Positions 16,993 to 25,657 are shown, numbered from the stretch's first letter. The stretch: 64,000 nt of DNA from CBDDBK01 sp965225715 (GCA_965225715.1 CBDDBK010000002.1:186001-250000); one strand, 5' to 3'. Numbers and translations: made by a program. The notes: generated by a model not told the origin, from the letters alone.

Positions 16993-17820
16993 GGTGCTGT
17001 TGTAGAAAATATGATTTAAGAAAATACTTTTGATATTGAGATATTTAGAGTTATATTTGTTCATTTGTTTCACTCAAATAAGACAATATGACCATAGAAA
17101 TAACCCTAAAATGCCCCAAATGTGACAGCGAAGATATAAGAAAAAATGGCATAAACAAATTAAAGAAGCAAAATTATCACTGTACAAACTGCGGACGTCA
17201 GTTTATAGCTCCTCACGAATTAAGGTATCGAGGCTGCCAAAAGGGCATAGAAGAACGGGTCAAACATATGCTTGTTAGAAAGGTAGGCATTAGGGATATT
17301 GCTGAATTAGAAGGTATTAGTCCTAAAAAAGTTTTATCTATTCTTTCCAATGCGGAGGTCACAATTCAACCCAAACAGTATTCTTATGAAACTTTAGAAG
17401 TTGATGAGCTTTGGTCTTATGTGAAAAAGAAAGGTCAGAAATATTGCTTGCTTTATGCGTATTGTCGTCAAAGTGGTGAAATTGTTTCTTGGGCTTGGGG
17501 CAAGCGTGATAGAAAAACGGTGAAGCGTTTATGGTCTAATTTAAAGGCTCTTGGTATTACTATTAAGCGTATTTGTACGGATAATTGGGAGGCATTTAAA
17601 GATGTCTTTCAAGGTTGTAAGCACTTGATAGGCAAATATTTTACTAAAGGTATAGAGGGTAACAATTGTCGTCTGCGTCACCGAATCAGCCGTTTAGTTC
17701 GCAGAACCTGCTGTTTTTCTAAAAAAAAGTCTAATCATCGTAAAGCCTGTGAATTAGCTTTCTTTTATATTAATAACGGGTATGTGTAAAATATATCATC
17801 ATATTTTGTACAACACCACC
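16993..17820 (+). mobile_element. IS1-type insertion sequence, intact copy
   Basis: The ends form inverted repeats (left GGTGCTGTTGTAGAAAATAT; right, reversed, GGTGGTGTTGTACAAAATAT) starting GGTG as in IS1. The element is about 828 bp and carries one transposase ORF. No clear 8-9 bp target duplication is seen (left flank ATTTTCTA, right flank GAAAATAA). It is the only copy in the window with an undamaged transposase and is the likely source or sister of the decayed copies at 7284, 23175, 24831, 29739 and 47558. Confidence 0.92.
17088..17789 (+). CDS. IS1-family transposase, single ORF
   Basis: This 233-aa transposase joins what are two frames (InsA and InsB) in classical IS1. Residues 8-45 form a zinc finger (CPKCDSEDIRKNG ... 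CTNCGRQF), and a helix-turn-helix follows (VGIRDIAELEGISPKKVLSI). The DDE-type core has D in VDELWSYV (about 105), D in CTDNWEAF (about 164) and E in GIEGNNCRLRHRISRLVR, followed by the family's basic residue in CFSKKK. It cuts the GGTG-ended inverted repeats. No frameshift signal is needed here. Confidence 0.93.
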   Translation: MTIEITLKCPKCDSEDIRKNGINKLKKQNYHCTNCGRQFIAPHELRYRGCQKGIEERVKHMLVRKVGIRDIAELEGISPKKVLSILSNAEVTIQPKQYSYETLEVDELWSYVKKKGQKYCLLYAYCRQSGEIVSWAWGKRDRKTVKRLWSNLKALGITIKRICTDNWEAFKDVFQGCKHLIGKYFTKGIEGNNCRLRHRISRLVRRTCCFSKKKSNHRKACELAFFYINNGYV

Positions 17821-17835
17821 GAAAATAAGCTGTTT

Positions 17836-17869
17836 AAACCCACGAAGTTTGTTGAAACCTCGTGGGTTT
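17836..17869. repeat. Inverted repeat at the start of the GC-rich island
   Basis: AAACCCACGAAGTTT and AAACCTCGTGGGTTT form a 15-bp stem with one mismatch and a 4-nt loop. The right arm recurs before the second tandem gene (20149-20163), so it belongs to the duplicated unit. It lies 16 bp after the IS1 element and may act as a terminator. It resembles the pair of hairpins that closes the island at 22398-22470. Confidence 0.55.
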
Positions 17870-17923
17870 GTAAACATTGAAAACCAATTATTTATATATT
17901 TTCATTTAAACAAAAATAAGATT

Positions 17924-20050
17924 GTGAAAAATAAACCATCTTTCTGGGCAAAAATAGTGCCTTTAGTTGTATTAATAGCGGCGACCTTGAACACGGCGCT
18001 GAGTTGTGATGATGGTGAGGTGGTCTTATCGCCTGCCCGCTTGGAAATAGCCCCTGCCGAATTGGACTTTGGCGAAAATGACAACAGCTTGGCTTTTGCC
18101 ATTAAAAATACGGGGCAACAGAATTTGACTTGGACGGTATCCGAATCGCTGGATTAGATAAGCGATTTTCAAAGTACTACAGGAAAAATTACGGGTACTG
18201 GCGAAAGCCAAATCACCGTAACCATAGACCGAGACCGTCTTTCACCGGGCGATAATACAGGGTCTATTCAAGTGACCGCAGTCGCCGATGATGGCTCTGA
18301 TTTGGAAGGCGGTGCCAAAAATGTAACGGTGAAAGCCTATAAACCTTCGCCACCTGAGGTGAGCATGTCCAACAGTGACATATTGAGAGTAGGCTCGGCA
18401 AATGCGGTGGCTAAAGGTTTGATAGACAATATTGGTTCGGGAAATATCACGCAGCATGGACACGTTTGGGATACCTCTCCAAATCCAGACCTCAGCGACG
18501 AAAGCCTTTCAAAAACCAGTCTTGGAGGAAAAACTGAAGCAGGCACGTTTTCTAGTCAACTGGCGAATTTGAATATCAATATGACCTATTACATTCGAGC
18601 TTATGCCATCAGCAGCGCAGGAATAACGTATAGCAACGAGGTAACTTTTAGCACAGCTGATATAGTTTTGAGCAACACCGCAATTCAGGAAAACCAACCC
18701 GGCAATACCGTTATAGGTGTTTTGAATACTAGCGACTCCGATGCGCGCGACAGCCACAGCTACAGTTTGGTCAGCGGAACGGGAAGCGATGACAACGACA
18801 ATTTCCAACTCATCAACAACGAATTGAATAGTAGCACCGTTTTTAATTTTGAAAGCAAAAAAAGCTACAGAATACGCGTCCGCAGTACCAATTTGGGCAC
18901 TAATGGCATGGTAGAAGAGGCTTTTATCATTTCAGTAACCAACGCAAACGAAGCCCCAAGCAATATCACCCTGAGCAACAGCACTATTGCTGCCAATACA
19001 ATAGTTGTGGGCAACCTGACAAGCAGCGACCCCGATGCCGGCGATACCCACACCTACAGTTTGGTTTCTGGAACGGGAAGCACAGATAACAGCAGTTTCA
19101 ACATCAGCGGGACAAGTTTACGAAGCTCTGCTGTTTTTGATTTTGAAACAAAAAATACTTACAGCATCCATATCCGCAGCACCGACGGGAGCGGAGAAAA
19201 CTATGAAAAAAGTTTTACGATTGCTATTACAAATGTTCTTGATGTTAATGACATTTCTGTGGTCAATGTATCTGGTGGCACCTTTGAAAGGAGTTGCAAA
19301 AGCGGAAGAGATGATATAAATAGTCTCAATTGTAATTCTAATGAAAGCCCCTTACACAGCGTGACGCTCTCTTCTTTTAAGCTGAGTCAATACGAAATTA
19401 CGAATGCCCAGTACGCTGCTTTTTTAAATGCTTTGGGCGGCGTGAGCAATACAGGGTCTTATAACGATTCCGAATACGGCACCGTGATTTATGCCAATAT
19501 CAGCAGTTCGGATTGCATGCTCTATTACAGTGAGGATACGGACACCTTTTTGGTGGAAAGTGGCTTGGATAATTATCCGATGATAGAGGTATCTTGGTAT
19601 GGGGCAAATGCCTTTGCAAAGTGGGCGGGTGGTCGTTTGCCGACAGAAGCTGAATGGGAATTTGCTGCCCGCGGCGGTACTTCAAGCCAAAATTATCAGT
19701 TTAGCGGTAGCAATACGGTTGGCGATGTGGCTTGGTATAGTAGTAACAGCAGAAATTCTGGTCTAAGCAATTTTAGTGGTGTGCAGACTCATCCTGTGGG
19801 CACGAAGGCGCCCAATGAGTTGGGGCTTTACGATATGACTGGTAATGTGTGGGAGTGGTGTCAGGACTGGTATAGTTTATACAGCAGCACTGCTCAGACA
19901 AACCCTACGGGCCCTAGCAGCGGCTCTTCTCGTCTGCTGCGGGGCGGTGCTTGGTTCAATAACGCCTATCATTCGCGGGTGGCTTTTCGCGGAGTCGGCG
20001 ACCCGTCCGGACCGGGCAACGGCGTTGGTTTTCGGGTTTATTTCCCTTAG
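17924..20050 (+). pseudogene. Exported FGE/C-type-lectin-fold protein, probable DGR target 1, with in-frame stop
   Basis: Starting at GTG 17924, the frame matches its tandem neighbour throughout but is cut by TAG at 18155-18157, where the neighbour has TGG (SVDWISDF). The frame then continues without another stop to 20050. Order of domains: signal segment (IVPLVVLIAATLNTALSC, possible lipoprotein), BACON-like sandwich, fibronectin-like domain, two cadherin-like repeats and a formylglycine-enzyme-type C-lectin domain. The domain has LSQYEITNAQYAAFLNAL and RLPTEAEWEFAARGG. Its last 40 codons (19931-20050) are hypervariable relative to the neighbour. A surface-displayed binding protein is inferred, and it is probably inactive unless the stop is read through. 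Confidence 0.8.
19931..20050 (+). other. Probable DGR variable region (VR) of target 1
   Basis: These last 40 codons, RLLRGGAWFNNAYHSRVAFR onward to the stop, align without gaps to 22234-22353. They differ at 33 of 120 nt, in 20 codons, and only one change (GGT/GGA) is synonymous. The invariant frame (RxLRxGxW, SRVAxR, PS, VGF) is the C-type-lectin scaffold of known DGR targets. Almost no shared base is an adenine, as expected if template adenines are randomised. Confidence 0.72.
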
Positions 20051-20059
20051 TTCTGAAAA

Positions 20060-20071
20060 AGGCTTAAGCCT
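20060..20071. repeat. Palindrome just after variable region 1
   Basis: AGGCTTAAGCCT is a perfect 12-bp palindrome 9 bp after the stop codon, inside a tail of about 45 nt that is identical after both tandem genes. DGRs often carry a short hairpin or cruciform just downstream of the variable region that helps mutagenic homing, and this is a candidate for that role. Confidence 0.5.
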
Positions 20072-20217
20072 ATTGTTGAGCTAAAGGAAGGGATAGCCCA
20101 GGCCTAACGTAGTGGAATGGAATATAGTAAGGCCTGGGGCCTAAGGTTAAACCTCGTGGGTTTGTAAACATTGAAAACCAATTATTTATATATTTTCGTT
20201 TAAACAAAAATAAGATT

Positions 20218-22353
20218 GTGAAAAATAAACTCTCTTTCTGGGCAAAAATAGTGCCTTTAGTTGTATTAATAACAGCGACCTTGAACACGGCGCTGGATTG
20301 TGGTAAGGATGAGGTGGTCTTATCGCCTGCCCGCTTGGAAATAGCCCTTGCCGAATTGGACTTTGGCGAAAATGACAACAGCTTGGCTTTTGCCATTAAA
20401 AATACGGGGCAACAGAATTTGACTTGGACGGTATCCGAATCGGTGGATTGGATAAGCGATTTTCAAAGTACTACGGGAAAAATTACGGGTACTGGCGAAA
20501 GCCAAATCACCGTAACCATAGACCGAGACCGTCTTTCACCGGGCGATAATACAGGGTCTATTCAAGTGACCGCAGCCGCCGATGATGGCTCTGCTTTGGA
20601 AGGCGGCGCCAAAAATGTAACGGTGAAAGCCTATAAACCTTCTTCGCCACCTGCGGTGAGTATGTATAGAAGTGATATATCGGGGCTAGAGACAGCCAAT
20701 GCGGTAGCTAAAGGTTTGATAGACAATATTGGTTCGGGAAATATCACGCAGCACGGACACGTCTGGGATATTTTCCCAACGCCGGACATCAACACGGAAA
20801 GCGTTTCAAAAACCAGTCTTGGAGAAAAAACTGAAACAGGCACGTTTTCTAGTCCACTGGCGAATTTGAATGTCAATACGACCTATTACATTCGAGCTTA
20901 TGCCTTCAACAGCGCAGGAATAACGTATAGCAACGAGATAACTTTTAGCACATATGGTATAGTTTTGAGCAACGCCGCAATTCAGGAAAACCAAGCCAGC
21001 AATACCGTTATAGGTGTTTTGAGTACTGGCGACTCCGATGATGGCGACAGCCACGGCTACAGTTTGGTCAGCGGAACGGGAAGCGACGACAACGACAATT
21101 TCCAACTCATCAACAACGAATTGCGTAATAGCGCCGTTTTTAATTTTGAAAGCAAAAACAGCTACAGCATACGCGTCCGCACTATCAATTTGGGCACTAA
21201 TGACATGCTAGAAAAAGCTTTTACCATTTCAGTAACCGACGTAAACGAAGCCCCAAGCAATATCACCTTGAACAACAGCACTATTGGCGAAAATCTGATT
21301 GCCAATACAATTGTGGGCAACCTGACGACCAGCGATCCCGATGCCGGCAATACCCACACGTATAGTTTAGTTAGCGGCACGGGAAGCACTGACAACGCTA
21401 GTTTTAGCATCAGCGGAATAGCCTTACGGAGCAATGCCGTTTTTGATTTTGAAACCAAAAATAGTTATAGCATCCGTATCCGAAGCACCGACGGCAATGG
21501 CGAAAACTATGAAAAAAGTTTTACGATTGCTATTACAGATGTTCTTGATATCAACGGCATTAGCGTGCTCAATGTATCTGGTGGCACCTTTGAAAGGGGT
21601 TGCAAAAGCGGAAGAGATAATATCAATGGTCTTGGTTGTAGTTCTACTGAAAGCCCCTTACGCAGCGTGACGCTCTCTTCTTTTAAGCTGAGTCAACACG
21701 AAATTACCAATGCCCAGTACGCTGTTTTTTTAAATGCTTTGGGCGGCGTGAGCAGTACAGGGTCTTATAATGATCCCGATTACGGCACCGTGATTTATGC
21801 CGATATCAACGGTTCGGATTGCATGCTCTATTACAGTGGGGGTACCTTTTTGGTGGAAAGTGGCTTGGACAATTATCCGATGATAGAGGTATCTTGGTAT
21901 GGGGCAAATGCCTTTGCAAAGTGGGCGGGTGGTCGTTTGCCAACAGAAGCTGAATGGGAATTTGCTGCCCGCGGCGGTACTTCAAGCCAAAATTATCAGT
22001 TTAGCGGTAGCAACACGGTTGGCGATGTGGCTTGGTATAATGGTAACAGCTACAGTTCTGGGCAAAGCAATTTTGATAATGTGCAGACTCATCCTGTGGG
22101 CACGAAGGCGCCCAATGAGTTGGGGCTTTACGATATGTCTGGTAATGTGTCGGAGTGGTGTCAGGATTGGGCTGGTGGTTCATACAGCAGCACTGCTCAG
22201 ATAAACCCTACGGGCCCTAGCGGCGGTTCTAATCGTGTGCTGCGGAGCGGTAATTGGAGGAATTTCCCCAATAGTTCGCGGGTGGCTTATCGCAGCCAAG
22301 GCACCCCGTCCCTCACGTACCACACCGTTGGATTTTGGGTTTTTTTCCCTTAG
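20218..22353 (+). CDS. Exported FGE/C-type-lectin-fold protein, probable DGR target 2
   Basis: This 711-aa protein starts with GTG, as the tandem copy does. It has a signal segment (residues 8-27, with C28 a weak lipobox) and a BACON-like domain (about 35-115, EIALAELDFGENDNSLAF). A fibronectin-like domain (about 125-225, NTTYYIRAYAFNSAGITYSN) and two cadherin-like repeats (about 230-430, VNEAPSNITL) follow. The formylglycine-enzyme/sulfatase-modifying C-lectin domain (about 440-711) has HEITNAQYAVFLNALGGVS, GRLPTEAEWEFAARGG and LGLYDMSGNVSEWCQDW. The last 40 codons are hypervariable. I infer a surface ligand-binding protein whose tail is diversified, not an active formylglycine enzyme. GC content is above that of the surroundings. 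Confidence 0.85.
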   Translation: MKNKLSFWAKIVPLVVLITATLNTALDCGKDEVVLSPARLEIALAELDFGENDNSLAFAIKNTGQQNLTWTVSESVDWISDFQSTTGKITGTGESQITVTIDRDRLSPGDNTGSIQVTAAADDGSALEGGAKNVTVKAYKPSSPPAVSMYRSDISGLETANAVAKGLIDNIGSGNITQHGHVWDIFPTPDINTESVSKTSLGEKTETGTFSSPLANLNVNTTYYIRAYAFNSAGITYSNEITFSTYGIVLSNAAIQENQASNTVIGVLSTGDSDDGDSHGYSLVSGTGSDDNDNFQLINNELRNSAVFNFESKNSYSIRVRTINLGTNDMLEKAFTISVTDVNEAPSNITLNNSTIGENLIANTIVGNLTTSDPDAGNTHTYSLVSGTGSTDNASFSISGIALRSNAVFDFETKNSYSIRIRSTDGNGENYEKSFTIAITDVLDINGISVLNVSGGTFERGCKSGRDNINGLGCSSTESPLRSVTLSSFKLSQHEITNAQYAVFLNALGGVSSTGSYNDPDYGTVIYADINGSDCMLYYSGGTFLVESGLDNYPMIEVSWYGANAFAKWAGGRLPTEAEWEFAARGGTSSQNYQFSGSNTVGDVAWYNGNSYSSGQSNFDNVQTHPVGTKAPNELGLYDMSGNVSEWCQDWAGGSYSSTAQINPTGPSGGSNRVLRSGNWRNFPNSSRVAYRSQGTPSLTYHTVGFWVFFP
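22234..22353 (+). other. Probable DGR variable region (VR) of target 2
   Basis: Paired with 19931-20050. Upstream, 178 nt of the same domain (21861-22038 versus 19561-19738) show only 3 differences, all silent, whereas this block has 33 differences. The tail includes SRVAYRSQGTPSLTYHTVGF. The normally conserved Arg of GFR has become Trp (CGG/TGG), which fits adenine randomisation of an AGG template codon. The template itself is not seen. Confidence 0.72.
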
Positions 22354-22362
22354 TTCTGAAAA

Positions 22363-22374
22363 AGGCTTAAGCCT
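22363..22374. repeat. Palindrome just after variable region 2
   Basis: This is the same AGGCTTAAGCCT palindrome, at the same distance from the stop as in copy 1, within the identical post-VR tail (22345-22389). It is a candidate homing hairpin or initiation-of-mutagenic-homing neighbour, and could alternatively be part of a terminator, though no T-run follows. Confidence 0.5.
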
Positions 22375-22397
22375 ATTGTTGAGCTAAAGCCCGGAGG

Positions 22398-22470
22398 AAA
22401 CCTCGTAGGTTTTAAAAACCTACGAGGTTTGTTAGGAAAACCCTCAAGGTTTTCAAAACCTTGAGGGTTT
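22398..22470. repeat. Two tandem perfect hairpins
   Basis: The first stem is AAACCTCGTAGGTTTT / AAAACCTACGAGGTTT type (22398-22430). The second is AAACCCTCAAGG / CCTTGAGGGTTT type with TTTTCAAAA in the middle (22438-22470). Both are perfect. They separate target gene 2 from the HRDC pseudogene and could be strong terminators or mobile palindromic repeats. A related imperfect palindrome opens the island at 17836. Confidence 0.7.
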
Positions 22471-22509
22471 AAAAGTGCGGTCAAGAAGAGCTCAATAAAT
22501 TTTTGGGGA

Positions 22510-22895
22510 GTCATAAAATTTTGGATCTGACCAAGGAGTTTGTTTATACCGGCCACGATATGGTGTAGTGCTTTTGCATACGCTATTTAAAGGTAGAGGT
22601 GGCTAACGCTCCTGTGAACTATCGAAAAGGCGAAAATAGATTATCTCGGCGATGTGTTAGATCCTCTGGTGTTTAAAAAATTTGCTCTTCTTCGCGAATG
22701 CCGAAAAACTATAGCCAAAGAAGACGGCATGCCGGCTTACGCCATTTTTACCGACGAGGAGATGGCCAAAGTCGCTGCCTTAGAAGACTTGAATGAAAAA
22801 ACGATGCAAAGCGTTGAGGGCATAGGTGAAAAAAAGCAGAACGCTATGGCAAACGGGTCATAACCTTGTACCAAGCAAAAAACAAAAATCTTTGA
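22510..22895 (+). pseudogene. Decayed HRDC-domain protein, DGR-type accessory
   Basis: The best-preserved frame (22654-22863) reads FKKFALLRECRKTIAKEDGM then PAYAIFTDEEMAKVAALEDL and GIGEKK, a clear HRDC domain. Upstream, other frames give CFCIRYLK and VNYRKGE, which fit the N-terminal part of stand-alone HRDC proteins, but they are broken by a stop and a frameshift. Downstream, restoring one A in the A7 run at about 22831 gives RYGKRVITLYQAKNKNL and a stop at 22895. HRDC proteins are known accessories of diversity-generating retroelements, and RecQ is the alternative source. The upstream limit is approximate. Confidence 0.72.
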
Positions 22896-23174
22896 GGATT
22901 TATTAGATTGATTTTTAGTTTAGTTCAAGTCTATTATTTAACCATGTTTTTAAAATTAATTTATGCAAAAGTCTTTTTATGGTATAAAAATTGATGATAA
23001 ATTACTTAATAGTATCTTTTTATGTTTTTTTCTTTTAGTAGACTCTATGTTGTAAATTACTTTGAGACAGACGACTTAGGATGCGTACAAAAATATTATT
23101 CCAAGGAATCAACACTAAATAGGAAAAGACTTGATGTATTTTATAGAGGTTTTTAATACTTACTTAGAATAGGG
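22896..23174. other. Intergenic remnant region after the HRDC pseudogene
   Basis: No ORF is convincing. At 23038-23053 the sequence TAGACTCTATGTTGTA matches the end of the MITE-like element seen whole at 25658 and 33526, so one decayed end of that family lies here. The rest is AT-rich and I see nothing else in it. No reverse transcriptase motif (such as YxDD) is present. Confidence 0.4.
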
Positions 23175-23870
23175 GGTAGTGTTGTAGAAAATATGATTTA
23201 AGAAAATACTTTTGATATTGAGATATTTAGATCTATATTTGTTTAAGTGTTTCACTTAAATAAGACAAAGTGACCATAAAAATAACTCTGAAGTTGTTTG
23301 TTGGAAAAATAAAAAACATGGGTAAATTTGCAAACATTTAATTTCCAATTGTTTAACTAAACAAATTGTACCCATGTCCATTGTAGAAACAATGATAACA
23401 AAAAAGGCTTTCAGACAAATATTTTTGCTTCATGTTTCTTAAACACCATCAGAGGCTCAAGGTAGAAAGTCTAAGATTAGCTATTACAAAATGTTTTGCT
23501 ATATTCTCTGTAAAGACCTTTACATCTACATTATCAATGATTTATGAGTATAAAAGTCATAAAACTGTTTTTTTATAACTATTTTATAAAAAAATTTATC
23601 AAATACTGATAATCAAATTTTTACTACATCGAATGGTGCAAAGGTCTAAAAAGGGTCTTTGAAAATTGTAAGCATTTGATAGGCAAATATTTTATAAAGG
23701 TATAGAAGGTAATAATTGTTGTCTGCGTCATCGGATTAGCCGTTTAATTCATTAGACCTGTTATTTTCTAAAAAGAAGTATAGTCATCGTAAAGCCAGAC
23801 GGTTAGACTTCTTTTTAGAAAAACAACAGTTATGTATAAAATTTGTCATCATATTTTATACAACACCACC
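23175..23870 (+). mobile_element. IS1-type element, decayed copy downstream of ftsY
   Basis: The left end (GGTAGTGTTGTAGAAAATAT) and first 120 bp, and the right 220 bp ending CAACACCACC at 23870, match the intact IS1-type copy. The middle (about 23297-23650) is replaced by unrelated sequence, part of which recurs at 42570-42690. The transposase is destroyed by stops and the replacement. The right end lies only 5 bp from the ftsY stop codon. Confidence 0.82.
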
Positions 23871-23875
23871 TATCA

Positions 23876-24829
23876 TCATTGTTGAGGCTGGGAGTCAAAT
23901 AAAGCATTAACAAAGATATCTTTATCAAAGGTTTGAAGATCTTTTATTTTTTCACCTACCCCAATATATTTAATTGGAATATTAAACTCATGAGCTATAC
24001 CAATAACGACTCCACCTTTGGCAGTACCGTCTAATTTAGTTATAGCAAGTGCATTAACTTGGGTTGCTTTTACAAAAGCCTCGGCTTGAATTACAGCATT
24101 TTGACCTGTACTTCCATCTAAAACAAGCAAAATTTCATGAGGTGCTTCAGGAATATTTTTTTGAATAACCCGCTTTATTTTTCCTAATTCATTCATTAAG
24201 TTAATCTTATTATGAAGTCTACCTGCTGTATCTATAATGACAACATCACTTTCTTGTTTTATAGCTTCTTTTATTGTGGTATATGCGACAGAAGATGGAT
24301 CTTTTGAATTTGTGCTGATTACTTCTACCCCAACTTTTTTCCCCCATAATTGGAGTTGTTCCACAGCAGCAGCCCGAAAAGTATCAGAAGCTCCTAAAAG
24401 AACATGTTTACCTTGAGCTTTAAATTGGGCGGCTAACTTTCCAATAGTCGTTGTTTTGCCAACACCATTTACACCTACAACTAATATAATATAAGGTTTG
24501 ATCTTTTCAAATATAAGTGCGTTATTAGGCATGGTTTGAGGAAGCATGTCTTTAATTTCTATGGCTAAAAATTCATATAACTCTTTAATGTTTATATACT
24601 TATTTTGAGCTATCTTCTTCTGCAACCTTTCAATAATTTTTATAGTTGTTTTTACGCCTATATCTGATCTAATTAAGGCATCTTCTAATTTATCTAGAAC
24701 ATTGTCATCGATTTTAGATTTTCCTATAAAGCTTCGTGAAATCTTATCAAAAAGACTTATTTTCGTTTTGGATAAACCTTGGTTTAGTTCTGTTTTATTT
24801 TTTTTGGTTAAAAATTTATCAAATATCAT
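23876..24829 (-). CDS. ftsY: Signal recognition particle receptor FtsY
   Basis: This 317-aa SRP GTPase docks ribosome-SRP complexes at the inner membrane. It has a short basic N-terminal region (MIFDKFLTKKNKTELNQGL), a helical N domain (about 20-95) and a G domain. The G domain contains GVNGVGKTTTIGKLAAQ (P-loop, about 118), DTAGRLH (about 200), TKLDGTAKGG (about 258) and IKYIGVGEKIKDL. Full length is retained. The ATG is 1 bp from the end of one decayed IS1 element and the stop is 5 bp from another, so its promoter must lie within the IS or be transcribed through it. Confidence 0.96.
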   Translation of the reverse strand: MIFDKFLTKKNKTELNQGLSKTKISLFDKISRSFIGKSKIDDNVLDKLEDALIRSDIGVKTTIKIIERLQKKIAQNKYINIKELYEFLAIEIKDMLPQTMPNNALIFEKIKPYIILVVGVNGVGKTTTIGKLAAQFKAQGKHVLLGASDTFRAAAVEQLQLWGKKVGVEVISTNSKDPSSVAYTTIKEAIKQESDVVIIDTAGRLHNKINLMNELGKIKRVIQKNIPEAPHEILLVLDGSTGQNAVIQAEAFVKATQVNALAITKLDGTAKGGVVIGIAHEFNIPIKYIGVGEKIKDLQTFDKDIFVNALFDSQPQQ

Positions 24830-24830
24830 G

Positions 24831-25627
24831 GGTGCTGTTGTAGAAAATATGATTTAAGAAAATACTTTTGATATTGAGACATTTAGATCTATATTTGTTT
24901 CACTTAAATAAGACAAAATGACCCTAAAATGCCTCAAATGCGACGGGAAAGATATTAAAATAAAATGAATAAGCAAAATTATCTTTGTAAAACCTGCGGG
25001 CGCCAGTTTGTAGCCCCTCAGGAGCTGAGTGATAGGGCTTGTCAAAAAGAAATAATTGAGTGGGTTAAAAATAGGGTTGTCAGATGATTAGGTATTAGAG
25101 ATATTTTTGAAATAGAAAGTATTAGTCCTAAAAAAGTCTTATCTATTCTTGCCAATACATCAGTTGAAACCAAGCCCAAGCAGCATTTTTATGACAGCTT
25201 AGAAGTTAATGAGCTTTGGTCTTATGTAAAAAAGAAAGGTCGGAAATATTGCTTGCTTGATGCGTACTGTTATCAGACGGGTGAAATTGTTTCTTATCTT
25301 AGGCTTGGGGCAAGCGTGATAGGAAAACAGTTAAGCGTCTATGGTCTAGTTTAAAGGCTCTTGGTGTTCGTTTCAAACAAGTTTGTACGGATAACTGAGA
25401 GGCATTCAAAGGGGCTTTGAAGATTGCAAGCATTTGATAGGCAAATATTTTACTAAAGGTATAGAAGGTGATCATTATTATTTGCGTCATCAAATCAGTG
25501 TTTAGTTCGTCAGACCTGTTGTTTTTCTAAAAAGAAGTCTAATCATCGTAAAGCCAGATGTTAGTTTTCTTTTATATTAATAATGGTTATGTATAAAGTT
25601 TGCCATCATATTTTATATAACACCACC
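24831..25627 (+). mobile_element. IS1-type element, decayed copy upstream of ftsY
   Basis: Both ends are preserved (GGTGCTGTTGTAGAAAATAT at 24831; ATAACACCACC ending at 25627), and length is close to that of the intact copy. The transposase is recognisable (TCGRQFVAPQELS-type zinc finger, then ELWSYVKKKGRKYCLL) but is interrupted by several stops and frameshifts. It is in the same orientation as the copy at 23175, so the two bracket ftsY as a direct-repeat composite. Confidence 0.87.
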
Positions 25628-25657
25628 CTTTTCCAGATAAAAATAATATTACTATAG

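Noticed and set aside
16981..17829. Target-site duplication around the intact IS1-type element
   Set aside because: Left flank ATTTTCTA and right flank GAAAATAA do not match as direct repeats.
17924..22353. Active formylglycine-generating enzymes or sulfatase activators
   Set aside because: The domain is used widely as a C-type-lectin-like scaffold. The proteins are exported with many beta-sandwich domains, no sulfatase is nearby, and the tail is hypervariable.
22654..22863. Functional RecQ helicase
   Set aside because: Only an HRDC domain is present. Helicase motifs are absent, and flanking frames match a stand-alone HRDC protein with several disruptions.
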